Assembly (NCBI GenBank): GCA_001579985.1 | Contig: LRSR01011937.1 | Span: forward strand, 1 to 34,382 | Source of the DNA: Hypsibius dujardini | Lineage: Eukaryota; Tardigrada; Eutardigrada; Parachela; Hypsibiidae | Direction: 5' to 3' | DNA: 34,382 nucleotides | In this document: one piece after another, positions 14,423-25,352 of the stretch | Numbering within the stretch: position 1 is the stretch's first letter | How the letters are laid out: the number at the start of each line of letters is the position of its first letter | Notes under the pieces: model-generated | What the model saw: the letters and a program-made list of their open reading frames with translations, nothing else | Database searches by the model: none | Told to the model about the DNA's origin: nothing | Program-made: the position numbers and the translations under genes

Positions 14423-16596
14423 CTCAGAGATATTCTCCTGCCGCTGGTGCAGTACCTTCCGTACAGTTCCTGCAGGGAAAAATAATGCATTTGTAGCAAT
14501 ACCACAGCGAATGTTTCCGGATTCCGGTTGATTAATTGATTGATTGATTGCGGTGCTAGTGACACAAAATTGTATTGTATACGAGCTGGGGTTGGGTTCC
14601 TGCAAAGGAAACCGAAATCGGCCCAAAATTTGGTTCTTATTTGCTTCAAATAAACAAAAGTTGGAGATCGTAAGACATGATATATGAAATAACTCGCGCG
14701 AAAAAAAATAAATATCCGCATGTTTGTCACTTGATCGATTGAATAATTGCATGTCTCTCACAAACCAATCAATTTCCATTCCTGTTTTATTCTTTTGATC
14801 AATTTTTAATTTCGTAAACATTAAGAAAAATCTTGTGCAAAATAATAACTGAAAGAAGCGAAAAAAAACCAGCTGGAATCGGATTTAAATATTTCAGCCA
14901 CATCTACCTGCTTGATTGATTGATTGGCTCTACAGAACGTACAATCTTTTTAGCTGTCGTGGAACTCCTCCCGTTGCTTTGTTTCTAGTCAGCGCCCCAT
15001 CATTTCCGTTGGCCAATAAAAACCTGCATCTATTTCCTTTTAAATATGTGAATGAAACATTCCTCCGGAGAGAGAAGTATTCCCATTGATGGGAAAAAAA
15101 ACTGAGCTGCTGGTGATAATAAATCCTTGTGCTATATAGAAAATATCGCATGCATGTTGGTGAGGTAGACGAGCCTGGGATCCATTTTATCTTATATTAA
15201 AAGCAACATATGGTCGGAGAAGTATGAAGTGGGGCAAAAATCAAAAACCGATCTTTTGGCATGTTTCTGAGGAAAAATGACGAAAACTTCGTTACTTATT
15301 AGTAGTTCATTGGGTTCAGTATTGTGGTATGTTTAGTGAACATTGAACCTGAAGGGGATGTGTCTGAAAAGCGAGCCCGCTAAAATCAATCAACCAATCA
15401 ATCACGCTAACATAAAAAAACTGCCCATGCCAAGAGGTGGCGCTGCGCAGTCTCAAATATTCTCAAATGTGTTTGAGAGGTTTTCACCGTTATTTACAGT
15501 TTTATAAATAATACAAGATATTTTCATATGGAGCTTTAGTTATTATTATTATTTCAATGGATATTTTAATCCTAATCTGTAGTTTATTATTATCGTAATA
15601 TCTGACGTACCAAGAGCCAAGAGTCAGTATTTTATACGGAACACAAATAAATATTTAAAAAATAATACCGGGTACTACTGGCATTTATTAATATGACGCA
15701 GCAAAAAGAAAAAATGCGTAGATCTGAGAAGCACCTAAAACTTGCCGAACGTGGTTAGTAACTAATTATCTATTAAATGCAGCTTTTTATTATTCAGGAG
15801 CCAGGATCACGTGTTCTGATTCAATCTAGAGTAATACTTAAATTGTATCTGTTAATATTAATACTGTACGTATTAACAAAAGCGACAATAATGAAAAGAA
15901 ACAAAGAACAAAAAAATGAAATATCCCATCTTTACTGTTTGTGGGTAAAAAGGGCGTTGCCTTGTTACCAAGGAAAAGAAACTTGGATCGCGGAGTGGGA
16001 AAAGAAAGAGACAGACGTCCACAGACAACAATGGGAAAAGGAGAGAAAAAAGAGCAGAAGGAAACTTGCTGAAAGATCAAAGAGAAGAGAGGAGGGGAGA
16101 GGAGAAGAACGTTTACGAAGCCTCTCTCTCGTATGTGAATCACAATAATCGCAATTCACTCGTAGACTGTTGCTACGATTTTTACGTAGAGCATAGCACG
16201 TGCTGATTGGCGCACCTCTTTCTTTCTCTCTCCATTCTCCAACCACGTTGTGTGATTGTCTGTCTTCTCTCTCTATCTCCTTTTTTTCAGGCAACAGTGC
16301 AAACTCGTAAATCGTCAATTTCATTTCGGTTGGGAGGTCTTGGTTTCCCCAATCATTATTTTGATCTGTATTGAGAAAAGGGACTGCATTTTCTTTGCAA
16401 AAACGCCCATTTTGGAATGATGACCAGTGCTTTGTTTTGACCGTGCCGCCTTCAAAAAGTTGCGCATTTCCTCCTCCTCCGTGTTCTGTCTGCCAAAAGT
16501 TTTGGCGCGCATCAAAGGAGCCAGCAGTCTGCACCTTTTTTTCACACATTTTCCAGCATTTTCGCAGGGCGATCTATCGCTCATTTTTCGGGCAAC
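14423..16596. other. Divergent intergenic region between PTEN and Hunchback
   Basis: AT-rich, about 2.2 kb, expected to hold both promoters. ATTG/CAAT tetranucleotide clusters occur near 14528-14548, 14910-14926 and 15388-15405. A CTCF-like motif lies at 15429-15445. A CT-rich tract ending in CAG (about 16260-16291) could be a splice acceptor for a Hunchback 5'UTR exon. The longer frames here on both strands have no domain. Confidence 0.5.
15429..15445 (+). promoter_or_regulatory. CTCF-like binding motif
   Basis: GCCAAGAGGTGGCGCTG resembles the conserved bilaterian CTCF core (CCA..AGGTGGCGC in flies, CCACCAGGGGGCGCT in vertebrates), matching at most core positions. It stands alone in AT-rich DNA between two divergent developmental or signalling genes. 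Chance occurrence cannot be excluded. Confidence 0.4.
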
Positions 16597-19500
16597 ATGG
16601 ACAGCATTGCAATTACTGAAAAATCTTTCGATTCTTTCACACAACTTCTGCAGGTGAGAATGAGAGATTCCATTAAAATTGGAAAGTAAAAATGCAGATG
16701 CGGATGCTTTCGCCTTGCTGGCTTGGACGTTTGTTTTGCATTCCTTTGGGCAGTTTTGATCTGCCGTCAATGCAGAAATACTGATGGAGAATACGTTTCT
16801 TAGCGTGAACCAATTTTACAAGGTAGCAATCAATTCACTAAGCGATTTCACTGTAGATTGATTGATTGAAAGTAATGTATGTCACCGTTCATTGATTCGG
16901 CCTAGACGCTGGTGGTAGATTGATTGATTTGACTGAAGCTGTTTACGTTGAATTGCAATCTATCGATTGCTTGGTTGATTAATTAAGTGACCGTGTTGCC
17001 GGCTTGTCTTTTTCTGATTTTATTGATGATGAAATCTTCCTTTAGTCGGAAAGGAAAATGTCTTTTTTATATTAGCTGTAATTTTGACGGCTGCTACATG
17101 AGATCCGCAAGATTTCTCGTGACTTACTCGTACTCTATCACCCGAATCCTTGATAGCTGCATTATTGTGCTTAAATCAGATCACTTGATTGATCGATTTT
17201 GTGAGCTTATTTGCCTGATTCGTGTCTTCATGTATCATTGATTGATTTATGAGATTGGCCGTGATCAAGATGTTTAGATTGAACGTTTCTAATTTAAAGA
17301 TTAGCTTTAATTATATTAAAAGTGTTAGCGCTTGACCAGAATTCCTTATAGATTAAAATACAGTTTAAAATTTAATTTAAAAGATATTCATTTCGTTGGG
17401 TTTAATTTCAAGCAAAATAATGGATCTAATTTTAAACTTAAATCACAAAACCTTAATAAATCAAGGTCTTTTTCTCCTGCAGGAAACGAAAGAGCAGCTA
17501 GCGACAGCACCGAAGCCGAAGAAGCTGCGGAGGATTCGGATGAAAGAGGCACTGGTCATTCCACCGCCACACCAACAAAACGGTATGTATCAACTACGAG
17601 GAATGTCAAAATTGAAATAAAAAATTGAATTACAGGCTGAAAAACTTTAATTTAAACTTGTACGCTGTAATAAATATTGTTTTTTTCTAAAACTAAGTTA
17701 AAGTGTCAGTAAATTTGAAGTGGGAATGGAGAATGAGTTATTTTATTAAACGGAAAATATACTAAAAATTATTCATAAATAATTGTGGGTTGGCTAATAA
17801 ATTGGTTGGTTAAATTTCTAGTTAAAGTTTTGACCATCCCGGAAGAGGATGGCGTCCTCAATTTGAGCCTGTCCGGACCGTGTTCCCCCGCTGAGATGCC
17901 GTCGCCGTTGCCACTGTTGGCTTCTCTCGTGCTGAGTAGCCCGGCAAGAACGCTCACACCAGCTCCGGTGAAAGTGGAGCGGGAATATCACTGTAAAAAG
18001 TGCGGTGCCTTCAAGACGACCGACAAGAATCTCCTGTCGGACCATCAGCGTGAGTTCCACATCGACCCGGACAAGGTGCTGGAATGCCCGTTCCGGGAGG
18101 AGGGATGTCGCTTTGTTACCGCCTACAAGCAGCATTTGGAGTATCACGTCCGCAATCACGCCGGCAGCAAGGTCCGTAATCAAAGGGATGACAATTATTA
18201 TTATTATTTAAAGGGAAAACTGATTGACTGACTATTTTTTGTCGACCTTACGCCATTTTGATTGTGAAATACACGGTATATATATATATATATATTGTTG
18301 ATGATTGCTATCTTTAGAATACATAATCACCGGGAAGTGTAACATGATAAAATATATTAAACATTTATGGAGGAAAAACTAGAATTCGTCAACTACTTAG
18401 TTTTTTAGTCACACTCAATATTACTGACTAGGGATTTTTAGTTCAGTTTTTTTAAGTAAAACTTGTAGTTTAGTTTTAGTCAGAAATAGTTGACTAATTT
18501 TAGTTGTTTTTTTGTAATTCTTTCCCAGTTAAATTGATAGTAACTAGAAGTTGTGCTTCATAAGTGTAGTTTTAGTCAAGATCAGTTTAGCAGTCCAGTG
18601 TTTTTCCAACTTGTTTCCCAGTTAAATTGTTAGTCATTAAAAATGTTAGTTTAGTTTTTATTTAGTTAAGCTTATTTTGCCATCCGTATTAGTAAGGACG
18701 TGGCAATTTCAAAGCTCACATGAATAAAATGGCATTCCTAAGTTTAGATTTATTCAAGTAAAAAATGTCTTTGAATATTTATCGATGATGGACAGTTTGG
18801 AATATATCTGCTCGTGTATTGACTGTTTTATATTTATAGTAAACTTGGTTTTGCCTTTTGGCGATTTTTGTTTTTTATTCCAACTGAATTTATATTTATT
18901 GTTTGACTAGTTGGTATTTTTTTGCTCATTGACGAGTGAGCTGCTCCATGTTGGCTTTCCTCGTTGCGGTTGTAGTTCATTCTAATCTACATTTATACAC
19001 GCTGTATATTCTTTCCATTAACCAAATAAAATTGTATTGACTTATTTCTCGGCGCATGAAGTGATAAAATATTAGTGCATGCAACAAAATTATTTGGTGA
19101 TTTAATTTGAGATACTATTGCTCACTCTTTAGTCATCTAATTCTTTTTTATACTCAGTTCTCATTTAGTCAGTTGTTAATAATCTATAAAAATTATATGT
19201 CCATGTTACAATAAAGTGCTAAATTTTTCAGTTTAATTTTAACGATTGTGTTTATTTTTACCATGATCTACTGCGATATACGATTAATTGACTGAATTGT
19301 CATACGGTTTATTGATTGATTGGTCGATTGTTGTTGTTACAGCCTTTCAACTGCCCGGAACCCGGCTGCGGTTACACCTGCATTAACAAGTCCATGTTGA
19401 CATCGCACATGCGAGCCCACTCCTCCATCTCCGAGCACCAATGCTCCTGTGGCTACTCCACCAAATACCGGCACAGCTTTAAGCTCCACTTGTCCGGGAG

Positions 19501-20911
19501 GTCGGGGGAGGAACACTCCCCGCTGACGCCTTTCAAGGGCTCTCTCAGCCTCAGCCTCAGCATGGTGGCCGCCACACCCAAACAGTCCCGAATGAAATTG
19601 CCTAAACTCAAAATGCCGAGAATCCCGCGATCGATCAAGGCGGAGTTGGCGCCACAAAGGGAGCGGAGAGCGTACCGGAAGAAGCAGAAAACGGTGGAGG
19701 ACGGCGTGGGCGGGGAATATGATCAACTTTTTGCGGGGTACATGTGCGAGGAGACTACCCCAACGTATGAGGCGATTGAGGGGACTCCGAGTCCTTCTTC
19801 CTTGGGCTCGGACGCGACAGGGAGGGATGGGACGCCGACGCGGCGGCGAAGAGGTCGCAAGGGACCAGCGTTCCGGTTGGACGTCCTTCAACGTTTGCAG
19901 GTATTTCTTCTTTCTAAACTTCAGAAATGATTATTGGGAACTCGGTTCTGTATTTCAAACAAGTACTAGGCAAACGCTTTGGGTTGAATCACTACATGGG
20001 TTGAATGAGTCGGGTGGCGGAGGGCGCCACGAGTGTAAATTGTATACAACACTCATTCAGCTTCACCTGCGGCGCCCTCCGCGACCCGACTGATTCAACG
20101 TGATTCAACCCAAAGCGTTTGCTTGGTACCCTTTTTCTAATTTAAATTAATGGGTAAAGCATTTATTCGTCTCGTCTCAATATCGGTCTAAAATATATAT
20201 AATTCCATGCTGCTTTTCGGTTGACTAAACATGTAATTGTAAAAGTACTGTTTTTTTTAAAGTTTCGATGTTTTTGTTCTATTCCTAAAATAACACTTTT
20301 GATAGCTGAGAAGCTTTTGGTTTAATAATATAAGCGCGGTTTCCACAGAAGTATTTCTTTGACTAGTTCGTGAAATTTGAATGGCATTTTAACGTCATCT
20401 CTCGGGGAGTTTAATTTAGTTATGATTAAGTAGAATAATGAGTTAGAATTATTAGACACCATTAATTGTTATTAGATAATACATAATTACGAACAAATTG
20501 ATGGATTTGTTTGTCTCTTTGTCTGTTTGTCTGTGTAAATTTTTATGTTTTGTTCATTTTCGCTTACAGGGTCCGGCGATTGTGGAGGACGAGGAATGGG
20601 AGTTTGTGCAAGCGCTGAGTCCGCAGGAAGCGGTCCAGCGGAGCTTCCTGGTCCACGAAGAAGAAGGCCGGAAGAGTGCGGTAAAAACGAGTCAGCCGAC
20701 AGTAGCAGCTGAAGTGAATTCGACGCGTTCAGACAGCTTCTACTGTCGCCACTGTAGGATCGCCTTCGAAGATGAGGTCCTCTACGCGCTGCACTGCGGC
20801 TTCCATCGCTCCAAGGAAGAGCCCTTCACCTGCGCCTGCGGACATGTCGCAGCAGATAAGGTCCAATTTTTCATGCATATTGCTCAAGCCGCCCACGCAG
20901 TTCCTGTGTAG
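16597..20911 (+). CDS. hb: Hunchback zinc-finger transcription factor
   Basis: Exons are 16597-16653, 17483-17582, 17822-18171, 19343-19900 and 20570-20911 (468 residues). Hunchback is a nuclear C2H2 repressor used in segmentation and in neuroblast and developmental timing. Four middle fingers (about residues 110-132, 141-165, 173-195 and 203-227) contain the family signatures KQHLEYHVRNH, CINKSMLTSHMRAHSS and TKYRHSFKLHL. Two C-terminal fingers (414-434 and 443-464) end at AAH shortly before the stop, as in other Hunchback proteins. Fingers 4 and 6 have C-x-C instead of C-x2-C, and finger 4 has a stretched His spacing. A basic patch (KPKKLRRIRMK) and a VLNLSLSG segment precede the fingers. 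Exon 1 (19 residues) rests on an ATG, a CAG|GTGAGA donor and phase only. The exon 3 donor is the weaker GTCCGT. Confidence 0.92.
18277..18295 (+). repeat. TA dinucleotide repeat in Hunchback intron 3
   Basis: A short (TA)n run in the 1.2-kb AT-rich intron between the second and third fingers. The remainder of that intron shows no coding signal. Confidence 0.85.
19971..20121. repeat. Long near-perfect inverted repeat in Hunchback intron 4
   Basis: The left arm (19971-20028) and right arm (20071-20121) are complementary over 51 bases with two mismatches and one 7-base bulge (TACATGG) in the left arm. The outer 22 bases, starting CAAACGCTTTGGGTTGAATC, pair perfectly; the inner end is GCGGAGGGCGCC paired with GGCGCCCTCCGC. 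The 42-base loop contains GAGTGT and ACACTC, which can pair again. Candidates are a foldback/MITE-like element, a recent inverted duplication or a transcribed hairpin. Confidence 0.9.
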
Positions 20912-22034
20912 AGGCTCTCTCACACTCCCGTATGCCTTTTTTCGGATACGTTCTGCGCTCAATTTATTTATTTCATAATAATCCGTCCATGTTGTGATGA
21001 GTTGTGCGAGGCCAAACGTTCCTCATCGGCAGATGAGATTCATCACGCGAGCCTTTTTTTTACTCTCGGCATCCCGTTTGCGCAGTACTGCCGTATGAGA
21101 TACTAATAATATTTTGACCTGCTAGCTTGAACTTCGAGTACAGGAGCAACACGCAGGCACAAGGGCGTGGAGAGGTTAAAATTCCTTGAAGGGCAAATGT
21201 TCCTCTCCTGCTTCGTTTTTGCTTTCATTTTGCCCCGCCCCATCTCTGCCTCTATCATATCCAAAAAATTTGAGAGACCATTGTCTCTTTCCCCCCTCCC
21301 CCTTCCGCGCGCTCATGCGCAGGCAAATAGTGAAGCAGACAGACTACGGCCAGGCAGATAGGCAGGCATGCAGACAAAAAACAAAGGACAGACAGACAGC
21401 AGATAGGCAGACAGAATATATACAAGACGGGGAACTAAACGCATTTTCAGACAAGACGGTGATGTGCAAACAGACCGAAAGCTGAAGATAGGCACTCCGA
21501 CAGAAAAAAATTCAGGCAAACCGATGAGGAGTCAGACAGAATCGAAGAGAAGAGTCAAAATTGGAAATGAAGAAACAATTAGCAGTTATCAATTTCATCA
21601 GACAGATAGATCGAATTATGCAGTGTTGTTTAAATAACGTGTCTGAATTAAAATATAATATCCCTTTAATTAAATTCACCCGCAAAATCTAAAAACATGG
21701 GTGGCAAGCAGAACATTTGCATAATGTACGATAAAAGTAAAATTGGCTATCCCAATATTTAAAGTCTTTTTAATGATTGTTAGTAAGAGTATCCTTTTAA
21801 ATATCAATTTCTACTTTTTTCACCTTAAATAAAACAAAAATACATTTTATTTTACATTTAGCATTTAAGATACCCTAAATACAACACGAAATGGAAGCCC
21901 AGACACATAAGCCCTGGGGGAGGGGCATTTGAGGGGGCATGCATGATGAAATTCTCATTTTCCATCACATCACAACTTTCGACTGCAATATTGTTAAATC
22001 GTCAAATCGTACTAGTACTTCTCCGGTAATACTA
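20912..22034. other. Intergenic, Hunchback 3' flank to ATAD1
   Basis: The first 200 bases are probably Hunchback 3'UTR; GTTGT occurs twice (about 20991-21006), followed by CTCATC-GGCA-GATGAG, a short hairpin. A CAGA repeat spans about 21335-21410. No gene seen. Confidence 0.5.
21335..21410 (+). repeat. CAGA microsatellite
   Basis: Degenerate CAGA/CAGG repeat between Hunchback and ATAD1. Confidence 0.75.
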
Positions 22035-24839
22035 ATGGCCAGTCAAGAGACCATCAGTTTGGTCCTTCGATTAGCGGTCAGTGTGGCTATTTCTTACGTA
22101 ACCTGGCGGGCCATCAAGGAAATTATCGAACCAAATCGGAAGGAAAAGCAGGAGGCAGAAAAGCGGGTGAGACACCGAAAAACATTTTCGTTCAATTGAT
22201 TACCTGATTGTCTGAAAGAACCTTTTCATTTTATCACAAGGACAATCAGTTGATTGATGGATTAAGCTTCTACTTAAAAATTTGTTAGCTTAGTCGACCG
22301 ATAGATTGATTGATTGATGATTGATTTTTCCATAACTTTTCTTTTCATTTTTGACAGAGTAAACAGTTGCTGCAGCGGTTGGGAGTCAAAACTACCGTTA
22401 AACTCTCCGATCATGAGATGTTTGTTGCGCAGAATTTGGTGGAGCCAGACTCAGTGGGAGTATCCTGGGAAGATATCGGCGGTATAAATGCTTTTTGGGA
22501 AGACATTTTCCGACTTGATTTTTTTCAACAGATTTTCTTCCTCTCTAGGCTTGGACGATCAGATTGCCGAACTAAGGAGGACAGTGCTGATGCCGCTACA
22601 GAAACGACCGGACATCCGGGTGTCGTCGCTCGTCCAGCCACCGAAAGGTAAAGTCACACAATTTATCCATTAATTGATTGATTGATTGGGATTTTGTTTT
22701 GAGTCTTTTTTTCCCTGCCGTGATGCGCGGATCTTGATAATTAATTAATGATCTGTTATTTATTTAGTCAATAAAACTGCAAGACTTAGTTTTGTAAATT
22801 TTGAATAATGTAGTAGTTATTTTATTAGTAAATCCGAGAGAAGTCAGCGACTTCTCTGAATAATGTAATCAAATTTGTATAGTCATTTTTTACGCTTAAA
22901 GGTTAAAATATAATTGACTAAATTTTAAATTACTTTAAAGCTTATTACAGAACCAATTGAAAACTGATTAAGTAAATTGCGCAATTAAGTTATGTAAATC
23001 GATCAATTCATCTAGTTTTATTTATTTCGCCTATTTTTGTTTATTTATTTTGGACCTCTTACTTTTAGACTTAACTATACTTTCAGGTCACTTCTAATAT
23101 TAGTTTTTTTGTTCCTGTAGGAGTGTTGCTCTACGGCCCACCCGGGTGCGGAAAGACGATGTTAGCGAAGGCAATGGCCAGGGAAGCCGGTATCAAAACA
23201 TTCAGAAGAATTTTTGGTTTTGTTTTGGTAGCTTTTGTCTTCACCCTACTTACTTGCAGACGCTCGCTTTATAAACCTTCAATTATCCACTCTCACTGAC
23301 AAATGGTAAGCTTACTTACTGTTCCTCGACCCAAATGGACTCGTGGCAAACAAACAGATAAACAGACAGACACACCGACACACAGACACACACACAGACA
23401 CACACACAGACACACACACACACACACACACACAGGTATGCAGTTAGATATGGGTACAGGAAGATGGACAGGAATATATCACATGGTCCATTATATAACT
23501 GGGACTGTTTTCAACAGGTATGGCGAATCTCAAAAATTAGCTGCGGCAGTGTTCACCTTGGCTGAGAAGATTCAGCCGGTCATCATCTTCATTGATGAAA
23601 TCGGTCAGTACAGTACAGTACTATGGCCGCCATCGCAACTTCTGCAATGTACATATTGTCCTCTTCCTTGCTTTTCAGACGCGTTTCTCCGGGTACGGGA
23701 CCGAGGCGACCACGAAGTGACTGCCATGATGAAAGCTCAGTTTCTCAGCCTCTGGGACGGGCTCATCTCTGACTCAGCAAGCCGGATTGTTATTTTGGGC
23801 GCCACAAACGTTAGTAGCGTATCACAATCTACCAGACACTTTGCTCCTGCTCTCACTAAGGCTTTTAATGGTCTCATGTTTCTGCAGCGTCCCCAAGACG
23901 TGGACGAGGCTATACGGCGGCGTCTACCTTGCTCCTTCCGCATTGGTCTTCCGGTTAGTCTTCACACTGGCAGACAGACAGATGCACAGGCACACAAATA
24001 GACTGACAGACGGACTTTTTGGCAGACAGGCTGACAGAGAGACAGACAATGAGCCAGGCAGACAGACCATACGGTACGCATACGGTACGGTAGGCATTGC
24101 TGAAACAATTACAATTTTATATTATCTAATCGATATTTCTTTCTTCAATAGAATCCCACGCAACGGCTGATGATTTTACGCAAAATTCTTGCCGGAGAAG
24201 AGGTTAGTTTCATTTATACAGTAGTATTTATTCGCGAAAGCAGACTTGTTCTAGGCGGTGAGTTGCGGAGTGAGACTGGTCAAGCTTAACAGTCCCATCT
24301 ATTACTCAAGCACCGAAAATCACAATGACTTTTCTCAGCGAATTCTCTCCTGAGTTTTTGTTTTGTACCTTGCTGTCTGATCTATTCCGCCCAGCGAGAC
24401 ATACCCCGAGAAAAGCTTACAGATCAAGATCCCTCATTACTTTCAGCTCTCGCTGGATTTGGAGCTAGAAATCATCGCAGCGCAAACGGACAATTATTCC
24501 GGTTCGGACCTCCAGGAGCTCTGCAGGAAAGCCGCTGTTCGATGCTACCTCCGTGCTGTCGCCCAGAACGACCTCCAACTTCTCAATTCTCTCAAGTACT
24601 AGCTGCGGCTGCCTACCTATTTGTCTGTCTGTCTATCTGCTCACTTTTCTATCTATCTGTGTTACTCTGTCCCTTTTCCTGTGTAGCTGTCTGTCAGTTT
24701 GCCTTTTTGCGTCAATCTGCCAGCAAACGCTCACGTCCTTGTTACCAACGTTTTCTGTTGTTCTAGTGATGTTAACGTGGAAGAAACTGGAGCTGACTCC
24801 CGGATAACGATGGAGGACTTTCAGACAGCCCTTTGTTGA
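22035..24839 (+). CDS. ATAD1: ATAD1/Msp1 (Thorase) AAA-ATPase
   Basis: Exons are 22035-22166, 22358-22481, 22549-22647, 23121-23189, 23260-23305, 23518-23603, 23679-23809, 23888-23953, 24152-24202, 24447-24595 and 24767-24839 (341 residues; human 361). ATAD1 sits in the outer mitochondrial and peroxisomal membranes and extracts mislocalised tail-anchored proteins. The model has an N-terminal membrane segment (about 7-24), Walker [10 protein letters not shown] (124-132), Walker B IIFIDEID (179-186), sensor 1 GATN followed by [14 protein letters not shown] with the arginine cluster at 239-241, and the lid motif [29 protein letters not shown] is nearly identical to vertebrate ATAD1. All eleven exons join in phase. 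Several donors are GTTAGT, and introns 5, 8 and 10 carry CA, CAGA and TCTG repeats. The C-terminus is shorter than in human. Confidence 0.96.
23358..23435 (+). repeat. CA-rich repeat in ATAD1 intron 5
   Basis: ACACAGACACACA grading into pure (CA)n in the intron between exons 5 and 6. Confidence 0.85.
23971..24066 (+). repeat. CAGA repeat in ATAD1 intron 8
   Basis: Degenerate CAGA repeats followed by a short tandem ACGGTACG(C/G) motif (about 24070-24091). Confidence 0.75.
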
Positions 24840-24992
24840 CTCATGCAGAAAGTTCTGCGTTTCAGTGCTTTGCTTTGTTCGATTGTGATATCTCCTGCTT
24901 GTTTGATTTATGTTTGTCCAGCTGCAATTCTCTGACTCCAAAGACAATTGAAAATCCCACAAATATTGTTTGACGGGATAAAGACATTTGGA

Positions 24993-24998
24993 AATAAA
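24993..24998 (+). terminator. Candidate poly(A) signal for ATAD1
   Basis: AATAAA lies about 154 bases after the ATAD1 stop codon, a reasonable 3'UTR length. It is the only canonical hexamer I noticed just downstream. Confidence 0.45.
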
Positions 24999-25037
24999 CT
25001 TTGCGATCAACCAGTGGGAAACAAGTTAACAGACATC

Positions 25038-25165
25038 CATGTTGGTGGACAGACATACAGACAGACAGACATACAGAAAGACAGACAGACAGACAGACAG
25101 GGAGGCAGGGAGGCAGGCAGGGAGGCAAACAGGCAGGGAGGCAAACAGACAAAGACAAATGGATA
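25038..25165 (+). repeat. CAGA/CAGG repeat between ATAD1 and sulfotransferase
   Basis: ACAGACAGACAT repeats grading into GGAGGCAGG repeats in the convergent 3' intergenic region. The rest of 24840-25352 shows no gene. Confidence 0.85.
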
Positions 25166-25352
25166 GACGGGCACCCGGAGACTGAGCAGGACGGTAGGCA
25201 GACTTGCATCAAAACAAACCTTCGCGCTTAACCATTCAAGTAAAAGCATAGCATCCATTTTACATAAAGTGAACAAATAATGGACCTGCAGCCAAAACCA
25301 AAAACATGCTGCGGTCGTGTGGAATGTGAAAGGTCCTGAGCAATAATCATAA

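Noticed and set aside
15777-16148. 123-residue Lys/Glu-rich frame upstream of Hunchback
   Set aside because: No domain or splice context, and an overlapping opposite-strand frame of similar quality; it reflects purine-rich DNA.
17332-17628. Alternative frame through Hunchback exon 2 (acidic, Glu/Ala-rich)
   Set aside because: It is open, but joining it to exon 3 gives an immediate stop, whereas the chosen frame joins exons 1 and 3 in phase.
20990-21025. Possible hammerhead ribozyme core (TGATGAG followed by CAAAC)
   Set aside because: The required C before TGATGAG and the GAAA box are not present and the helices do not close properly.
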